Positions 32,980 to 41,015 of a DNA stretch of 54,721 nt are shown one piece after another. Source of the DNA: Devosia equisanguinis (lineage in GTDB: Bacteria; Pseudomonadota; Alphaproteobacteria; Rhizobiales; Hyphomicrobiaceae); the NCBI GenBank assembly GCA_945889015.1, contig CAMDBL010000005.1:1-54721 (forward strand). Direction: 5' to 3'. The first letter of the stretch is position 1, and the number at the start of each line of letters is the position of its first letter. The translations under genes were made by a program, and so were the position numbers. The notes beneath the pieces are model-generated. The model made no database searches and was not told the origin of the DNA. It saw only the letters and a program-made list of their open reading frames with translations.

Positions 32980-34407
32980 ATGGCGGATACCACCGGTAGC
33001 GTTCCCCATGCGAGCCCGACCGACTATGTGCAGGATGGCGCCGTGTTGCTGGGCGCCAGCAAGCAGGGCCGCGACCTCGTCCCCGAGGTGATCGAGCTGA
33101 AGCTCGCCAACCGCCACGGCCTCGTCACCGGCGCCACCGGCACCGGCAAGACGGTGACACTGCAGGTGCTGGCGGAAGGCTTCTCGGCAGCAGGTGTTCC
33201 CGTGTTCGCCGCCGACATCAAGGGCGACCTCGCCGGCATCGCGGCGGTCGGCTCAAAGAAGCCCATGCTGGTCAAGCGGGCGGACGAGATCGGGCTCGGC
33301 GCGCGCTATGGCAATTGCGCGTTCCCCGTCGCCTTCTGGGATCTGCTCGGCCAGAACGGTCATCCGATCCGCACCACCATCCAGGAGATGGGGCCACTGC
33401 TGATCTCGCGGCTGCTGGAGCTGTCGGAGCCGCAGGAGGGCGTGCTCAACATTGCCTTCCGCTGGGCCGCCGATCAGCGCGCGGCGGGCGATACCAAGAT
33501 GGAGATCGTGGATCTCCAGGATCTCAGGACGCTGATCGACGAGATGGGCCGGCGCGCGGCCGAGCTGCGCTCGACGTACGGCAACATCGCGCCGGCGACC
33601 GTCGGCGTGCTCCAGCGCCGCCTGCTGGTGCTGGAGGAGCAGGGCGCCACCCACTTCTTCGGCGAGCCCGCGCTCGACATCCTGGATTTCCTGAAGACCT
33701 CCCAGGACGGTCGCGGTGTCATCAACATTCTCGCCGCCGAGAAGCTGATGGAGACGCCGCGGCTTTACTCGACTTTTCTGCTGTGGATGCTCACCGAGCT
33801 CTTCGACAAGCTGCCCGAGGTTGGCGATCTCGAGAAGCCCAAGCTGGTGTTCTTGTTCGACGAGGCGCATCTGCTGTTCGACGGCGTCTCGTCCGCGCTG
33901 CTCGACCAGATCGAGCGCGTCACGCGCCTGATCCGCTCCAAGGGCGTCGGGATCTACTACGTGACGCAGAGTCCGGGCGACGTGCCCGACCGGGTCTCGG
34001 CTCAGCTCGGCAACCGGATCCAGCATGCGCTGAGGGCGTTCACGCCGAAGGAGCAGAAGGCCGTGCGCGCGGCAGCCCAGACCTTCCGCGCCAATCCCGC
34101 CTTCGATGCCGAGCGCGTCATCCAGGAGATGGGCGTCGGCGAGGCGCTGGTCTCGGTGCTGGTCGGCAACGGCCAGCCCTCGATGGTGCAGCGGACCCTG
34201 ATCCGGCCGCCGATGTCGCGGGTAGGCCCGCTGACGCCCGAGGAGCGCGTGAGCTTCGTCAAGGCCGATACGGTCAATCGCGACAAGTACACGAAGCTCG
34301 TCACCCGCGACACCGCGCATGAGCGCATCACAGAGCTCAACACGCCCGTCGGGCAGGTCAAGGACAAGATCCGCCGCTTCGGTAGCTTGTTGGGGTTGGG
34401 CAGCTGA
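32980..34407 (+). CDS. HerA-like DUF853 ATPase (YjgR family)
   Basis: 475 residues. The start MADTTGSVPHASPTDY follows GAGGAGCCAGG. It is a cytoplasmic FtsK/HerA-superfamily ATPase: Walker A GATGTGKT at residues 51-58, a Walker B region LVFLFDEAHLLFDG, and the downstream IYYVTQSPGDVPDRVSAQLGNRIQHALRAFTPKEQKAV segment characteristic of DUF853. It is slightly shorter than E. coli YjgR (500 residues). The biological role is unestablished; relatives form hexameric DNA translocases or partner with nucleases, but no NurA-type nuclease or Sir2 gene is next to it, so there is no sign of a defence system. Confidence 0.92.
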   Translation: MADTTGSVPHASPTDYVQDGAVLLGASKQGRDLVPEVIELKLANRHGLVTGATGTGKTVTLQVLAEGFSAAGVPVFAADIKGDLAGIAAVGSKKPMLVKRADEIGLGARYGNCAFPVAFWDLLGQNGHPIRTTIQEMGPLLISRLLELSEPQEGVLNIAFRWAADQRAAGDTKMEIVDLQDLRTLIDEMGRRAAELRSTYGNIAPATVGVLQRRLLVLEEQGATHFFGEPALDILDFLKTSQDGRGVINILAAEKLMETPRLYSTFLLWMLTELFDKLPEVGDLEKPKLVFLFDEAHLLFDGVSSALLDQIERVTRLIRSKGVGIYYVTQSPGDVPDRVSAQLGNRIQHALRAFTPKEQKAVRAAAQTFRANPAFDAERVIQEMGVGEALVSVLVGNGQPSMVQRTLIRPPMSRVGPLTPEERVSFVKADTVNRDKYTKLVTRDTAHERITELNTPVGQVKDKIRRFGSLLGLGS

Positions 34408-34409
34408 TT

Positions 34410-34455
34410 CAGAAGTCGGAAGACTGACGTTGCTTCTGACTTCTCACTTCTCACG
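34410..34455. repeat. TCTGA-rich intergenic element
   Basis: Short text containing agaagtcggaa and gcttctgacttctcacttctc, with complementary GAAGTC/GACTTC words. It is similar in composition and motifs to the larger inverted repeat at 3388-3480. It sits directly after the HerA-like ATPase stop. Confidence 0.4.
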
Positions 34456-34508
34456 TGTTCCAGTGGCGTTGCGTCCGCTTTCATCCGCATACGACAAGGA
34501 CGTTTGCC

Positions 34509-34814
34509 ATGGCCTTCCTCAAAGGCGTTCGCTTCCGCAAGTCGATCGGCGTCCTCCCGGGCGTCAAGTTCAACATGTCGAAAACCGGTGTGTCGACCAG
34601 CCTCGGCGGTCACGGGGCAACGGTCAACCTGGGCACCAAGACGCGTTCGATGACGCTCGGCATTCCCGGCACCGGCCTCAGCTACCGGGTGCCGCTGAAC
34701 GCTTCGGCCGCGATACTGGTGGTGGCGCTGGTGCTCGCGGTCGGCATCGCCTACCTGATCGCGCCCAACCTGGTGATGACGCTGCTGCACGCCTGGCAGC
34801 CGCAGTGGTTCTGA
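34509..34814 (+). CDS. DUF4236 domain membrane protein
   Basis: 101 residues. The start MAFLKGVRFRKSIG follows AAGGACG. Residues 1-58 form the DUF4236 domain (VRFRKSIGVLPGVKFNMSKTGVSTSLGGHGATVNL, then GIPGTGLSYRVPL), which is usually an N-terminal module of small bacterial membrane proteins. A transmembrane helix (AAILVVALVLAVGIAYLIA) follows, and the protein ends with a short Trp-rich tail (LLHAWQPQWF). No function is known. The gene is isolated between two intergenic repeat elements. Confidence 0.88.
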   Translation: MAFLKGVRFRKSIGVLPGVKFNMSKTGVSTSLGGHGATVNLGTKTRSMTLGIPGTGLSYRVPLNASAAILVVALVLAVGIAYLIAPNLVMTLLHAWQPQWF

Positions 34815-34828
34815 GGCAGGTCGCGCTG

Positions 34829-34893
34829 GGGTCAGCCCCCTCGCCTACACCTCTCAGTTCTCTGTAGCGGCGGGGCGAGGGGTCTGACCCCTT
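34829..34893. repeat. Inverted repeat, GGGGTCAGACCCC family, copy 2
   Basis: Left tggggtcagccccctcgcc and right ggcgaggggtctgacccc arms, about 30 bases apart. It is related to copies at 14752 and 36028. Confidence 0.65.
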
Positions 34894-35019
34894 TGGTGCC
34901 CCCGCCCGGCTCCCATGCACGCGCGGTCGTTGACGGCTGGCCGCGCATCCTCTTATCTCCCGCCTCGGCTGGTCGTGCGCCGCGCACCCGGCTCCCGCAG
35001 TCATTTCCGAGGCAGCGCA

Positions 35020-35520
35020 ATGATCACACCGCCGACGGCCCCCGATGGCCTGTGGTACTGGGAGGACATCAATCCGGGGGACACGATGGACCTCGGCACC
35101 TCGACGATGACCCGCGACGAGTTGCTCGCGTTTGGCCGCACCTACGATCCCCAGCCTCACCATGTCGACGAGGAGGCGGCGGCACATTCGATGTTCGGCA
35201 AGCTGTTCTCGTCGGGCTGGCATTCCTGCTGCATCTTGATGCGTCAGTACGTCGACGTGATGCTGAACAAATCCGCGAGTCTCGGCGCCGGCGGCGTCGA
35301 GGAGGTCCGCTTCATGAAGCCGGTGTTCATCGGCGACGAGCTGATGGGCAAGGCGACCTGCAAGGCCAAGCGCGCGCTCAACTCCAAGCCCGACGTCGGC
35401 ACCATGCACATGGTGCTCGAGCTGTGGAACAGCCGTGGCGAGCAGGTGCTGGCCTGGGAGGCGCACCAGTTCATGCGCCGGCGCCATCCCGGAGCCCCGG
35501 TTGCTGGAGAACGGGCATGA
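35020..35520 (+). CDS. MaoC-like (R)-specific enoyl-CoA hydratase, first of a tandem pair
   Basis: 166 residues, a single hot-dog domain. The start MITPPTAPDGLWYWED has GAGGCAG upstream. The catalytic region is DPQPHHVDEEAA, where the hydratase Asp and His lie (Asp-x-x-x-x-His pattern), followed by FSSGWHSCCILMR. It should hydrate 2-enoyl-CoA or a related thioester. It overlaps the next MaoC gene by ATGA, and the two are clear paralogues of the same length. In the context of the acyl-CoA dehydrogenases elsewhere in the window, a role in short branched or dicarboxylic acyl-CoA breakdown is plausible. Confidence 0.92.
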   Translation: MITPPTAPDGLWYWEDINPGDTMDLGTSTMTRDELLAFGRTYDPQPHHVDEEAAAHSMFGKLFSSGWHSCCILMRQYVDVMLNKSASLGAGGVEEVRFMKPVFIGDELMGKATCKAKRALNSKPDVGTMHMVLELWNSRGEQVLAWEAHQFMRRRHPGAPVAGERA

Positions 35521-36017
35521 GCAACTATTTCGAGGACGTGCCGCTCGGCATGACGGTCGAACTCGGCCAGACCACGTTCACCCGCGAGGACATCCTGGCC
35601 TTTGCCGGCAAATGGGATCCCCAGCCGTTCCATCTGGACGAGGAGGCGGCGAAGAAATCGCTGTTCGGTGGCTTGTGCGCGTCGGGCTGGCACACCGCGG
35701 CGATGTGGTTGCGTCACAACATCGACCACCGCAATCGCATCAACAGCCAGATAACCTATCGCGGCGGCAAGCTCGCGAAGTGGGGGCCCTCGCCCGGCTT
35801 CGAGAAGATCCGCTGGCTGAAGCCGGTTCTCGTCGGCGACACCATCCGCTATACGCAGCGGGTCAAGGAGAAGATCGAGAGCAAGTCACGCCCGACGCTC
35901 GGTCTCGTCGTCGCCGACAACGAGGGCCACAACCAGAACGGCGAATTAGTGTTCGCGGTTGTGAGCAAAATCTTCGTCGAGCGCCGCAATCCCGGTCCAC
36001 CGGTAAAGAAGGACTGA
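35517..36017 (+). CDS. MaoC-like (R)-specific enoyl-CoA hydratase, second of a tandem pair
   Basis: 166 residues, MSNYFEDVPLGMTVELG. It starts within the stop of the preceding gene (ATGA), so the two are translationally coupled. The same catalytic text appears as DPQPFHLDEEAAKKSLFGGLCASGWHTAAMWL. The C-terminal half differs from its neighbour (GPSPGFEKIRWLKPVLVGDTIRY), which suggests different substrates or a heterodimer of two hot-dog subunits. Followed at 36028 by a palindromic repeat. Confidence 0.92.
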   Translation: MSNYFEDVPLGMTVELGQTTFTREDILAFAGKWDPQPFHLDEEAAKKSLFGGLCASGWHTAAMWLRHNIDHRNRINSQITYRGGKLAKWGPSPGFEKIRWLKPVLVGDTIRYTQRVKEKIESKSRPTLGLVVADNEGHNQNGELVFAVVSKIFVERRNPGPPVKKD

Positions 36018-36027
36018 TGTTGGCCGA

Positions 36028-36086
36028 CGGGGTCAGACCCCTCGTCCTGGCGTAAGGTTCGAAACATCACTCGAGGGCGAGGGGCT
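36028..36086. repeat. Inverted repeat, GGGGTCAGACCCC family, copy 3
   Basis: Left ggggtcagacccctcgtcc and right gggcgaggggctgcc arms, about 30 bases apart. It is the most diverged of the three copies. It lies between the second MaoC gene and the ModA-like gene. Confidence 0.55.
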
Positions 36087-36142
36087 GCCGCGTGTTGCTT
36101 CCGCCCAACCTCAATCGAACAAGAACGATAACGGAGGAAGTC

Positions 36143-36847
36143 ATGGCCGTCGTCAGGATCATCGGCACGATCGCGCTCAAGGGCCTGATCGGCGAGCACG
36201 AGCCCGCGTTCAAGGAAAAGACCGGCGCCGACATCGAGGCGGTGTGGGGCCCGACCGGCCCGCTGCTCGAGCGCTGCCGCGCGGGTGAGTCGTTCGACAT
36301 GCTGATCGGCATTCCCGACGCGATCGACACGCTGACCAAGGAAGGCCATGCGGTGGCCGGCACGCGCGTCGATGTGTGCAAGTCCATCGTCGGCGTCGCG
36401 GTGAAGGCCGGCGCCCCGCATCCCAAGCTCGACACGGTCGAGGACGTGAAAGCGGCGCTGCGCGCGGCCAAGCGCGTCACCTACACTGATCCCGCCACCC
36501 AGGCGCCGAGCGGTCTGCATGTCGCCAAGTTATTGGCGCAGTGGGGCATGACCGAGGAGATCAACGCCAAGACCAAGTTCGGCGTCGGCATTCCGGTCGC
36601 GCAGTATCTCGTCAGCGGCGAGGCCGATCTCGCCCTCCAGCAGTTCTGCGAGCACAAGCTGGTCAAGGGCGTCGACGTCGTCGGCGGCATCCCGATGGAG
36701 GTGCAGGCCATCTCCACGTTCTCGGTGGCGCTGGGCGCGAAGGCTCCCAATCCGGCTGCCACCAAGGAACTGATCGCCTGGCTCGGCAACCCCGCCACGC
36801 GCGCCCGCTTCAAGACCCATGGCCTGTTCGCGCTCGACGAGGTCTAG
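36143..36847 (+). CDS. ModA-like substrate-binding protein without a signal peptide
   Basis: 234 residues, starting MAVVRIIGTIALKGLIGE after CGGAGGAAG. The pattern (GTIALKGLIGEHEPAFKEKTGADIEAVWGPTGPLLER, FDMLIGIPDAIDTLTKEG, SIVGVAVKAGAPHP, YTDPATQAPSGLHV) matches the type-2 periplasmic binding fold of the molybdate/sulfate-binding group. However the first strand begins at residue 3 and there is no export signal. Either it is cytoplasmic or an upstream start encodes the signal; the extension to 36092 is not hydrophobic. It sits between MaoC and fumarylacetoacetate-hydrolase genes on the same strand, so a carboxylate ligand is possible. Confidence 0.82.
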   Translation: MAVVRIIGTIALKGLIGEHEPAFKEKTGADIEAVWGPTGPLLERCRAGESFDMLIGIPDAIDTLTKEGHAVAGTRVDVCKSIVGVAVKAGAPHPKLDTVEDVKAALRAAKRVTYTDPATQAPSGLHVAKLLAQWGMTEEINAKTKFGVGIPVAQYLVSGEADLALQQFCEHKLVKGVDVVGGIPMEVQAISTFSVALGAKAPNPAATKELIAWLGNPATRARFKTHGLFALDEV

Positions 36848-36857
36848 GGAAGTTCGA

Positions 36858-36962
36858 TCCCCCTCCCCTTGACGGGGAGGGGTTAGGGGTGGGGTGAGGG
36901 CCAACAACAGGCTTATCGTTTGTTTATCCCCACCCCTACCCCCTCCCCACATGGGGGAGGGA
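36858..36962. repeat. GC-rich palindromic repeat, copy 2 (intergenic)
   Basis: Self-complementary outer hairpins (ccctccccttgacggggagg and ccctccccacatgggggagg) flank complementary inner strands (ggttaggggtgggg and ccccacccctacc) and an AT-richer core of about 26 bases. It has the same architecture as the element translated inside the RlmL-like gene at 17795-17894. Confidence 0.75.
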
Positions 36963-36984
36963 ATCTCCACCAGGAGGACAGGCC

Positions 36985-37767
36985 GTGAAATGGTGCCGCT
37001 TCGAGCGTGACGGACGTCCCTCCTACGGGATCGTCGAGGGCGACCGGATCACCGCGGTCGACGGCCTGCCTTGGGGCGAGCACACGACCACGACCGCGAC
37101 CTACGCGCTCGCCAAATCCAAGCTGCTGATCCCGACCGTGCCCGGCACGTTCTTCTGTGCCGGCATCAATTATGCCGAGCACGTCCGGTTGATGGCGGCC
37201 AAGCGCGGCGCCGAGCCCGACTATCCCAAGCGCGCCGAGATCGGCTATCGCGCCAACAACGCGCTGTGCGCCCACGACGAGCCGATCGTCAAGCCGAGGG
37301 AGAGCGGTCCCAACTTCCAGTACGAGGGCGAGCTCGTCGCCGTGTTCGGCAAGCGCTGCCGCAACGCGACCAAGGAGAACGCGCTCGACCACGTGTTCGG
37401 CTGGACCATCGGCAACGACGTCTCCGAGCGCGATTGGCAGAAGTCCGACCGCACCATGTACCGCTCCAAGAACGCCGACACGTTCAAGCCGATGGGGCCG
37501 TGGATCGAGACCGACGTCAATCTCGACGCGATGGTCACGACGATCCGGCTCAACGGCAAAGTCGTGGACGAGTTCAAGACCAACAACATGATCTTCGACG
37601 CTCCGACCTTCATCGCCGAGGTGTCGAGATACTGCACCATCGTGCCCGGCGACGTGATGTGGCTCGGCACCGATCTCGTCCCCGTCAACATGACCGTCGG
37701 CGACGTCTGTGAGATCGACATCACCGGCATCGGCACACTCAGGAACAAGGTGGTGGCGGAGGCCTAG
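36985..37767 (+). CDS. Fumarylacetoacetate hydrolase family protein
   Basis: 260 residues from a GTG start with CAGGAGG upstream. It is a cytoplasmic metal-dependent hydrolase or decarboxylase of beta-diketo or 2-oxo acids. Seen: the substrate/metal strand TFFCAGINYAEHV, the metal ligands in YEGELVAVFGKRC (ExE), the FGWTIGNDVSERDWQ motif with the Asp ligand, and the conserved AF-like ending MWLGTDLVPVNMTVGDVCEIDITGIG. The same family includes 2-hydroxyhepta-2,4-diene-1,7-dioate isomerase and acylpyruvases. It lies in a run with the MaoC genes and the ModA-like gene, which suggests a common aromatic- or dicarboxylic-acid route. Confidence 0.92.
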   Translation: MKWCRFERDGRPSYGIVEGDRITAVDGLPWGEHTTTTATYALAKSKLLIPTVPGTFFCAGINYAEHVRLMAAKRGAEPDYPKRAEIGYRANNALCAHDEPIVKPRESGPNFQYEGELVAVFGKRCRNATKENALDHVFGWTIGNDVSERDWQKSDRTMYRSKNADTFKPMGPWIETDVNLDAMVTTIRLNGKVVDEFKTNNMIFDAPTFIAEVSRYCTIVPGDVMWLGTDLVPVNMTVGDVCEIDITGIGTLRNKVVAEA

Positions 37768-39227
37768 CCGCCCCGCCCCCTCAAGGGCTTGTCCTCGATC
37801 AGCATCAGGCAGGCGAGGCCGATGAGGGCGCCGACCGCGGCGAGCGCGAAGATCGGGCCGAAACCGATGGTGTCGCGGGTAGCAGCCGGGATGCCAGTCG
37901 CTGCCGCCCCACGCATGCCCAGGTTGGCGGCGATGCCGGATACGGCCGCCGCTGCACCCAGCGTGGCGATGCCGATGGCGCTACCGAGCGAGCGCAGGAA
38001 CTGCAGCAGGCCGGTCGCAGCACCGAGATCGCGCACGTCGACGGCATTCTGCACCGCGACGGTGGTGATCGGAAAATTTGCGCCGAGGCCCGCGCCGATC
38101 ACCAGCATCAGCAACTCGGCCACCGCCAGCGGCACGCGTCCGCCGGTCGCCGCCATGATCGCGAGGCAGCCCGCGGCCGCGGCGAGGCCGACGACTGCGC
38201 TGATTCGATAGTTCCGGATGCTGGTTCCGCGCCGGCCGACGATCAGCGAGCCCAGCACCGCGCCGGTCATGAACGCGATCAGCGCGAGGCCGGCAAGCGA
38301 GATCGACAGGCCCTGCACGAGGTGCAGGTAGATCGGCAGGAACACGGTGAGGCCGGTGTAGGAGGCCATCACGAAGAATGAGCCGGCGGTCGCGGCGGCG
38401 ACGGTGCGGTCGCGAAGGATCGGCAGCGGGATCAGCGGCTCGGCCGCGCGCAGCAGCCGCGCGACGAACACTGCCCCCGCGAGTACCGCCGCCGCCAGCA
38501 GTCCCAGCGTCTCGGGCGAGGTCCAGCCGGTGCGCGGTCCGCCCCAGGTCAGGGCCAGCATCAGCAGCACCGTCGTCGTCACCACGAGCGCCGCGCCCGC
38601 GAGATCGAGGCTGTGCTCGCGCCGTTGCCATTTCAGCCGCTTCAGCGGGCCGTTGCAGATCAGCAGTGCGGCGAGGCCCAGCGGCAGGTTGACGAGGAAG
38701 ATCGCGCGCCAGTGCACATGTTCGGCGATGAAGCCGCCGGAGACGGGACCGGCGACGCTGGCGAACGCCCATGCACCCGAGATGTAGGCGACGTAGCGGC
38801 CGCGCTCGGCCGGCGGCACCACGTCGCCGATGATGGTCTGGGCGAGCACCAGCAGACCGCCGCCGCCGAGGCCCTGGATGGCGCGGCCGGCGATCAGCGT
38901 GGCGAGGTCGGGTGCGGTCGCCGAGACCACCGATCCGAGCAGGAACGTGCCGATCCCCGCATACAGCGTGAAGCGGCGTCCCTTCAGGTCGGCGATCTTG
39001 CCGTAGAGTGTGGTGACGGCGGTGGCGGTGACGAAGTAGGCCGACACCACCCACGACAGGAACGCGGTGTTGCCGAGGTCGGCGCCGATGATGGTGATGG
39101 CTGGTGCGATGCTGGCCTGGTCGATGGCGGCGAGCAGCATGGCGACGAGCGCGCCGACGACGGTGATACGCCGCTCGCGCTCCGCCGCCGGCGGGTGTGC
39201 CAGGGGTGTGGGCCCGGTCGTGTTCAT
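37764..39227 (-). CDS. MFS drug/proton antiporter, DHA2 (14-TM) family
   Basis: 487 residues, normal for the DHA2/EmrB-QacA group. The N-terminus AAERERRITVVGALVAMLLAAIDQASIAPAITII contains the family motif region for helix 1 (the Asp of LLAAIDQASIAPA corresponds to the conserved D1 motif). Further motifs: YGKIADLKGRRFTLYAG (motif A) and GRAIQGLGGGGLLVLAQTIIGDVVPPAERGRYVAYI (motif C-like region). About 14 hydrophobic helices can be counted. It should export drugs or metabolites in exchange for protons. It ends 4 bases into the convergent hydrolase gene (a 4-base overlap at 37764-37767). Confidence 0.95.
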   Translation of the reverse strand: MNTTGPTPLAHPPAAERERRITVVGALVAMLLAAIDQASIAPAITIIGADLGNTAFLSWVVSAYFVTATAVTTLYGKIADLKGRRFTLYAGIGTFLLGSVVSATAPDLATLIAGRAIQGLGGGGLLVLAQTIIGDVVPPAERGRYVAYISGAWAFASVAGPVSGGFIAEHVHWRAIFLVNLPLGLAALLICNGPLKRLKWQRREHSLDLAGAALVVTTTVLLMLALTWGGPRTGWTSPETLGLLAAAVLAGAVFVARLLRAAEPLIPLPILRDRTVAAATAGSFFVMASYTGLTVFLPIYLHLVQGLSISLAGLALIAFMTGAVLGSLIVGRRGTSIRNYRISAVVGLAAAAGCLAIMAATGGRVPLAVAELLMLVIGAGLGANFPITTVAVQNAVDVRDLGAATGLLQFLRSLGSAIGIATLGAAAAVSGIAANLGMRGAAATGIPAATRDTIGFGPIFALAAVGALIGLACLMLIEDKPLRGRGG

Positions 39228-39484
39228 GCCTTGCCCCGTCGCCCGCTCACGTCATGCTCCCGCAAGTTTGTTGTGGTTACAGTCGGCGAGGCCGGTGACC
39301 CGGTCAACGGCCAAGTGACCCGAACGCCCGGCGGGCAGGGGTGAGGCGTGCGCCGCGCAGGGCTCGGAGGAACCGGCCGTGCACGGTGCTGGTTTAGCGG
39401 CAGACGCCGGCGCTGGTGGCCGGTCGGAGAATCGCCCAGGTTAGGACACCGTTCACGGGCGAGATCATGAGTGAGGATACAGAC

Positions 39485-39907
39485 ATGACGCGCAGAGCCA
39501 CTCGGCTTTTCCTTCCCGCCCTGGCCTCTCTCACGATCATCGCCGCGGCCTGCCTCGCCGGCACGCCTGCGAGTGCCCAACGCGCGTCGGGGCTCGAGGG
39601 GAGCTGGAGCGGCAGCGGTCGCGTGGTGCTGCCGTCCGGAGATACGGAGCGCGCGCGCTGCCGGGTGACGTTCCGCAAGCAGTCGCGCTCCAGCTACGCC
39701 ATGACCGCCACCTGCGCCACGCCCTCAGCGAAGGCCTCGCAGACCGGCAGCATTCGGCTCGTGGCGGGCTCGACCTATGCCGGCCGGTTCTACAATGCGG
39801 AGTACGACGTCTCCGGCAGCGTGCGCCTCACCAAACGCGGCAGCCGCATCACCGCGGCGCTCAACGGCACCAACGGCGCTTCAGCCGTGATGACCTTGGG
39901 ACGCTGA
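39485..39907 (+). CDS. Small secreted protein of unknown function
   Basis: 140 residues from MTRRATRLFLPALASL; an ATG at 39467 adds six residues. A GAGGA site is nine bases upstream of the chosen start. The signal peptide (hydrophobic LFLPALASLTIIAAACLAG) likely ends after ASA before QRAS. The mature domain reads LEGSWSGSGRVVLPSGDTERARCRVTFRK, ATCATPSAKASQTGSIRLV and RFYNAEYDVSGSVRLTKRGSRITAALNG. The alternating beta pattern and two Cys resemble the small beta-barrel exported proteins common in rhizobia. No function is known. Confidence 0.78.
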   Translation: MTRRATRLFLPALASLTIIAAACLAGTPASAQRASGLEGSWSGSGRVVLPSGDTERARCRVTFRKQSRSSYAMTATCATPSAKASQTGSIRLVAGSTYAGRFYNAEYDVSGSVRLTKRGSRITAALNGTNGASAVMTLGR

Positions 39908-39981
39908 CCCCGCGCGGCTCTTGACGCTGCCCGCGCACGGTCCTACCGGTCGAAGAAGCAAGATCCGACCGGAGGGAACCC

Positions 39982-40917
39982 ATGGCCGCGCCGCATCGCA
40001 TCGACGTGCATCATCATTTCGCGCCACCGGCCTGGCTCGCCGAGGTGCGTGGACGTGACCTCCTCAACAAGAATGCCGCCGACTGGACGCTGGAGCGCTC
40101 GCTCGAGGACATGGACAAGACCGGCGTCGCCTCGTCGGTTCTCTCCATCACCAACCCCGGCCTGTGGTTCGGCGACGCGGCGGTGACGACGCGGATCTCG
40201 CGCGCCTGCAACGAGTACGGCGCCGCCCTCGTCCAGAAGCATCCCGACCGCTTCGGATTGTTCGCTGCCCTGCCGATGCCCGACCCGGACGCCGCGCTGC
40301 GCGAGATCGAGTACGCCTACGACGTGCTGAAAGCCGACGGCATGCACCTGTTCACCAGCTACGGCGACATCTGGCTCGGCAACGCGAAGTTCGAGCCGGT
40401 GATGGCCGAACTCAACCGCCGCAAGGCGATCGTGCACGTGCACCCGACGCTGGCCGACTGCTGCAAGAACCTGATCCCGGACGTGCAGCCGAGCATTCTG
40501 GAGTACGGCACTGATACGACGAGGGCGATGCTCGGCATCCTGTTCTCGGGCCAGGCCGTGCGCTATCCCGACATCACGTTCATTTGGAGCCATGCCGGCG
40601 GCACCGCGCCGTTCCTCGCCGGACGCATCGAGTCGCTGCTCCGCTCCCTGAAGGAGCGCGAGACGCGGCTGCCGAAGGGCGCGATCCACGAGATGAAGCG
40701 CTTCTACTACGACATCGCCGGCGCCAGCTCAAAGCCGACGCTGTCGTGCCTGACGCAGATCGTGGCGGTGAGCCAGGTTCTGTATGGCACCGATTTCCCC
40801 TCCGCCGGTCCGAGCCTGCCGGTGCTGAACGAGCTGCTCGGCTGCGACTTCTCGGCCGCCGACCTCCGTGCCATCGAGCGCGACAACGCCGTGCGCCTGC
40901 TGCCGCGACTGGGTTGA
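39982..40917 (+). CDS. Amidohydrolase family protein (ACMSD/gamma-resorcylate decarboxylase-like)
   Basis: 311 residues, starting MAAPHRIDVHHHFAPP after GGAGGGAACCC. It is a metal-dependent TIM-barrel of the amidohydrolase-2 (PF04909) group. The HxH metal motif is VHHHF near residue 10; a second metal His is in AIVHVHPTLADCC (about residue 150) and a third in WSHAGGTAPFLAGR. The last Asp ligand is in LYGTDFPSAGPSL. Members are nonhydrolytic decarboxylases of aromatic or muconate acids or hydrolases. It is followed 98 bases later by a methyltransferase on the same strand. The substrate is unknown. Confidence 0.92.
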   Translation: MAAPHRIDVHHHFAPPAWLAEVRGRDLLNKNAADWTLERSLEDMDKTGVASSVLSITNPGLWFGDAAVTTRISRACNEYGAALVQKHPDRFGLFAALPMPDPDAALREIEYAYDVLKADGMHLFTSYGDIWLGNAKFEPVMAELNRRKAIVHVHPTLADCCKNLIPDVQPSILEYGTDTTRAMLGILFSGQAVRYPDITFIWSHAGGTAPFLAGRIESLLRSLKERETRLPKGAIHEMKRFYYDIAGASSKPTLSCLTQIVAVSQVLYGTDFPSAGPSLPVLNELLGCDFSAADLRAIERDNAVRLLPRLG

Positions 40918-41015
40918 AATCCGTGGGTGGCCGTCTGAAACGCTGTCGTAGGTCGGAGCGAGGGCACCCTTGCCCCGAGGTCCGACGAGCCCGGTGATGC
41001 CTCGGAGACGTCCTC

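Noticed and set aside
32980-34407. HerA-like ATPase as part of an antiphage system
   Set aside because: No nuclease, Sir2 or toxin gene is adjacent. The DUF853 subgroup is widespread and not linked to defence in this arrangement.
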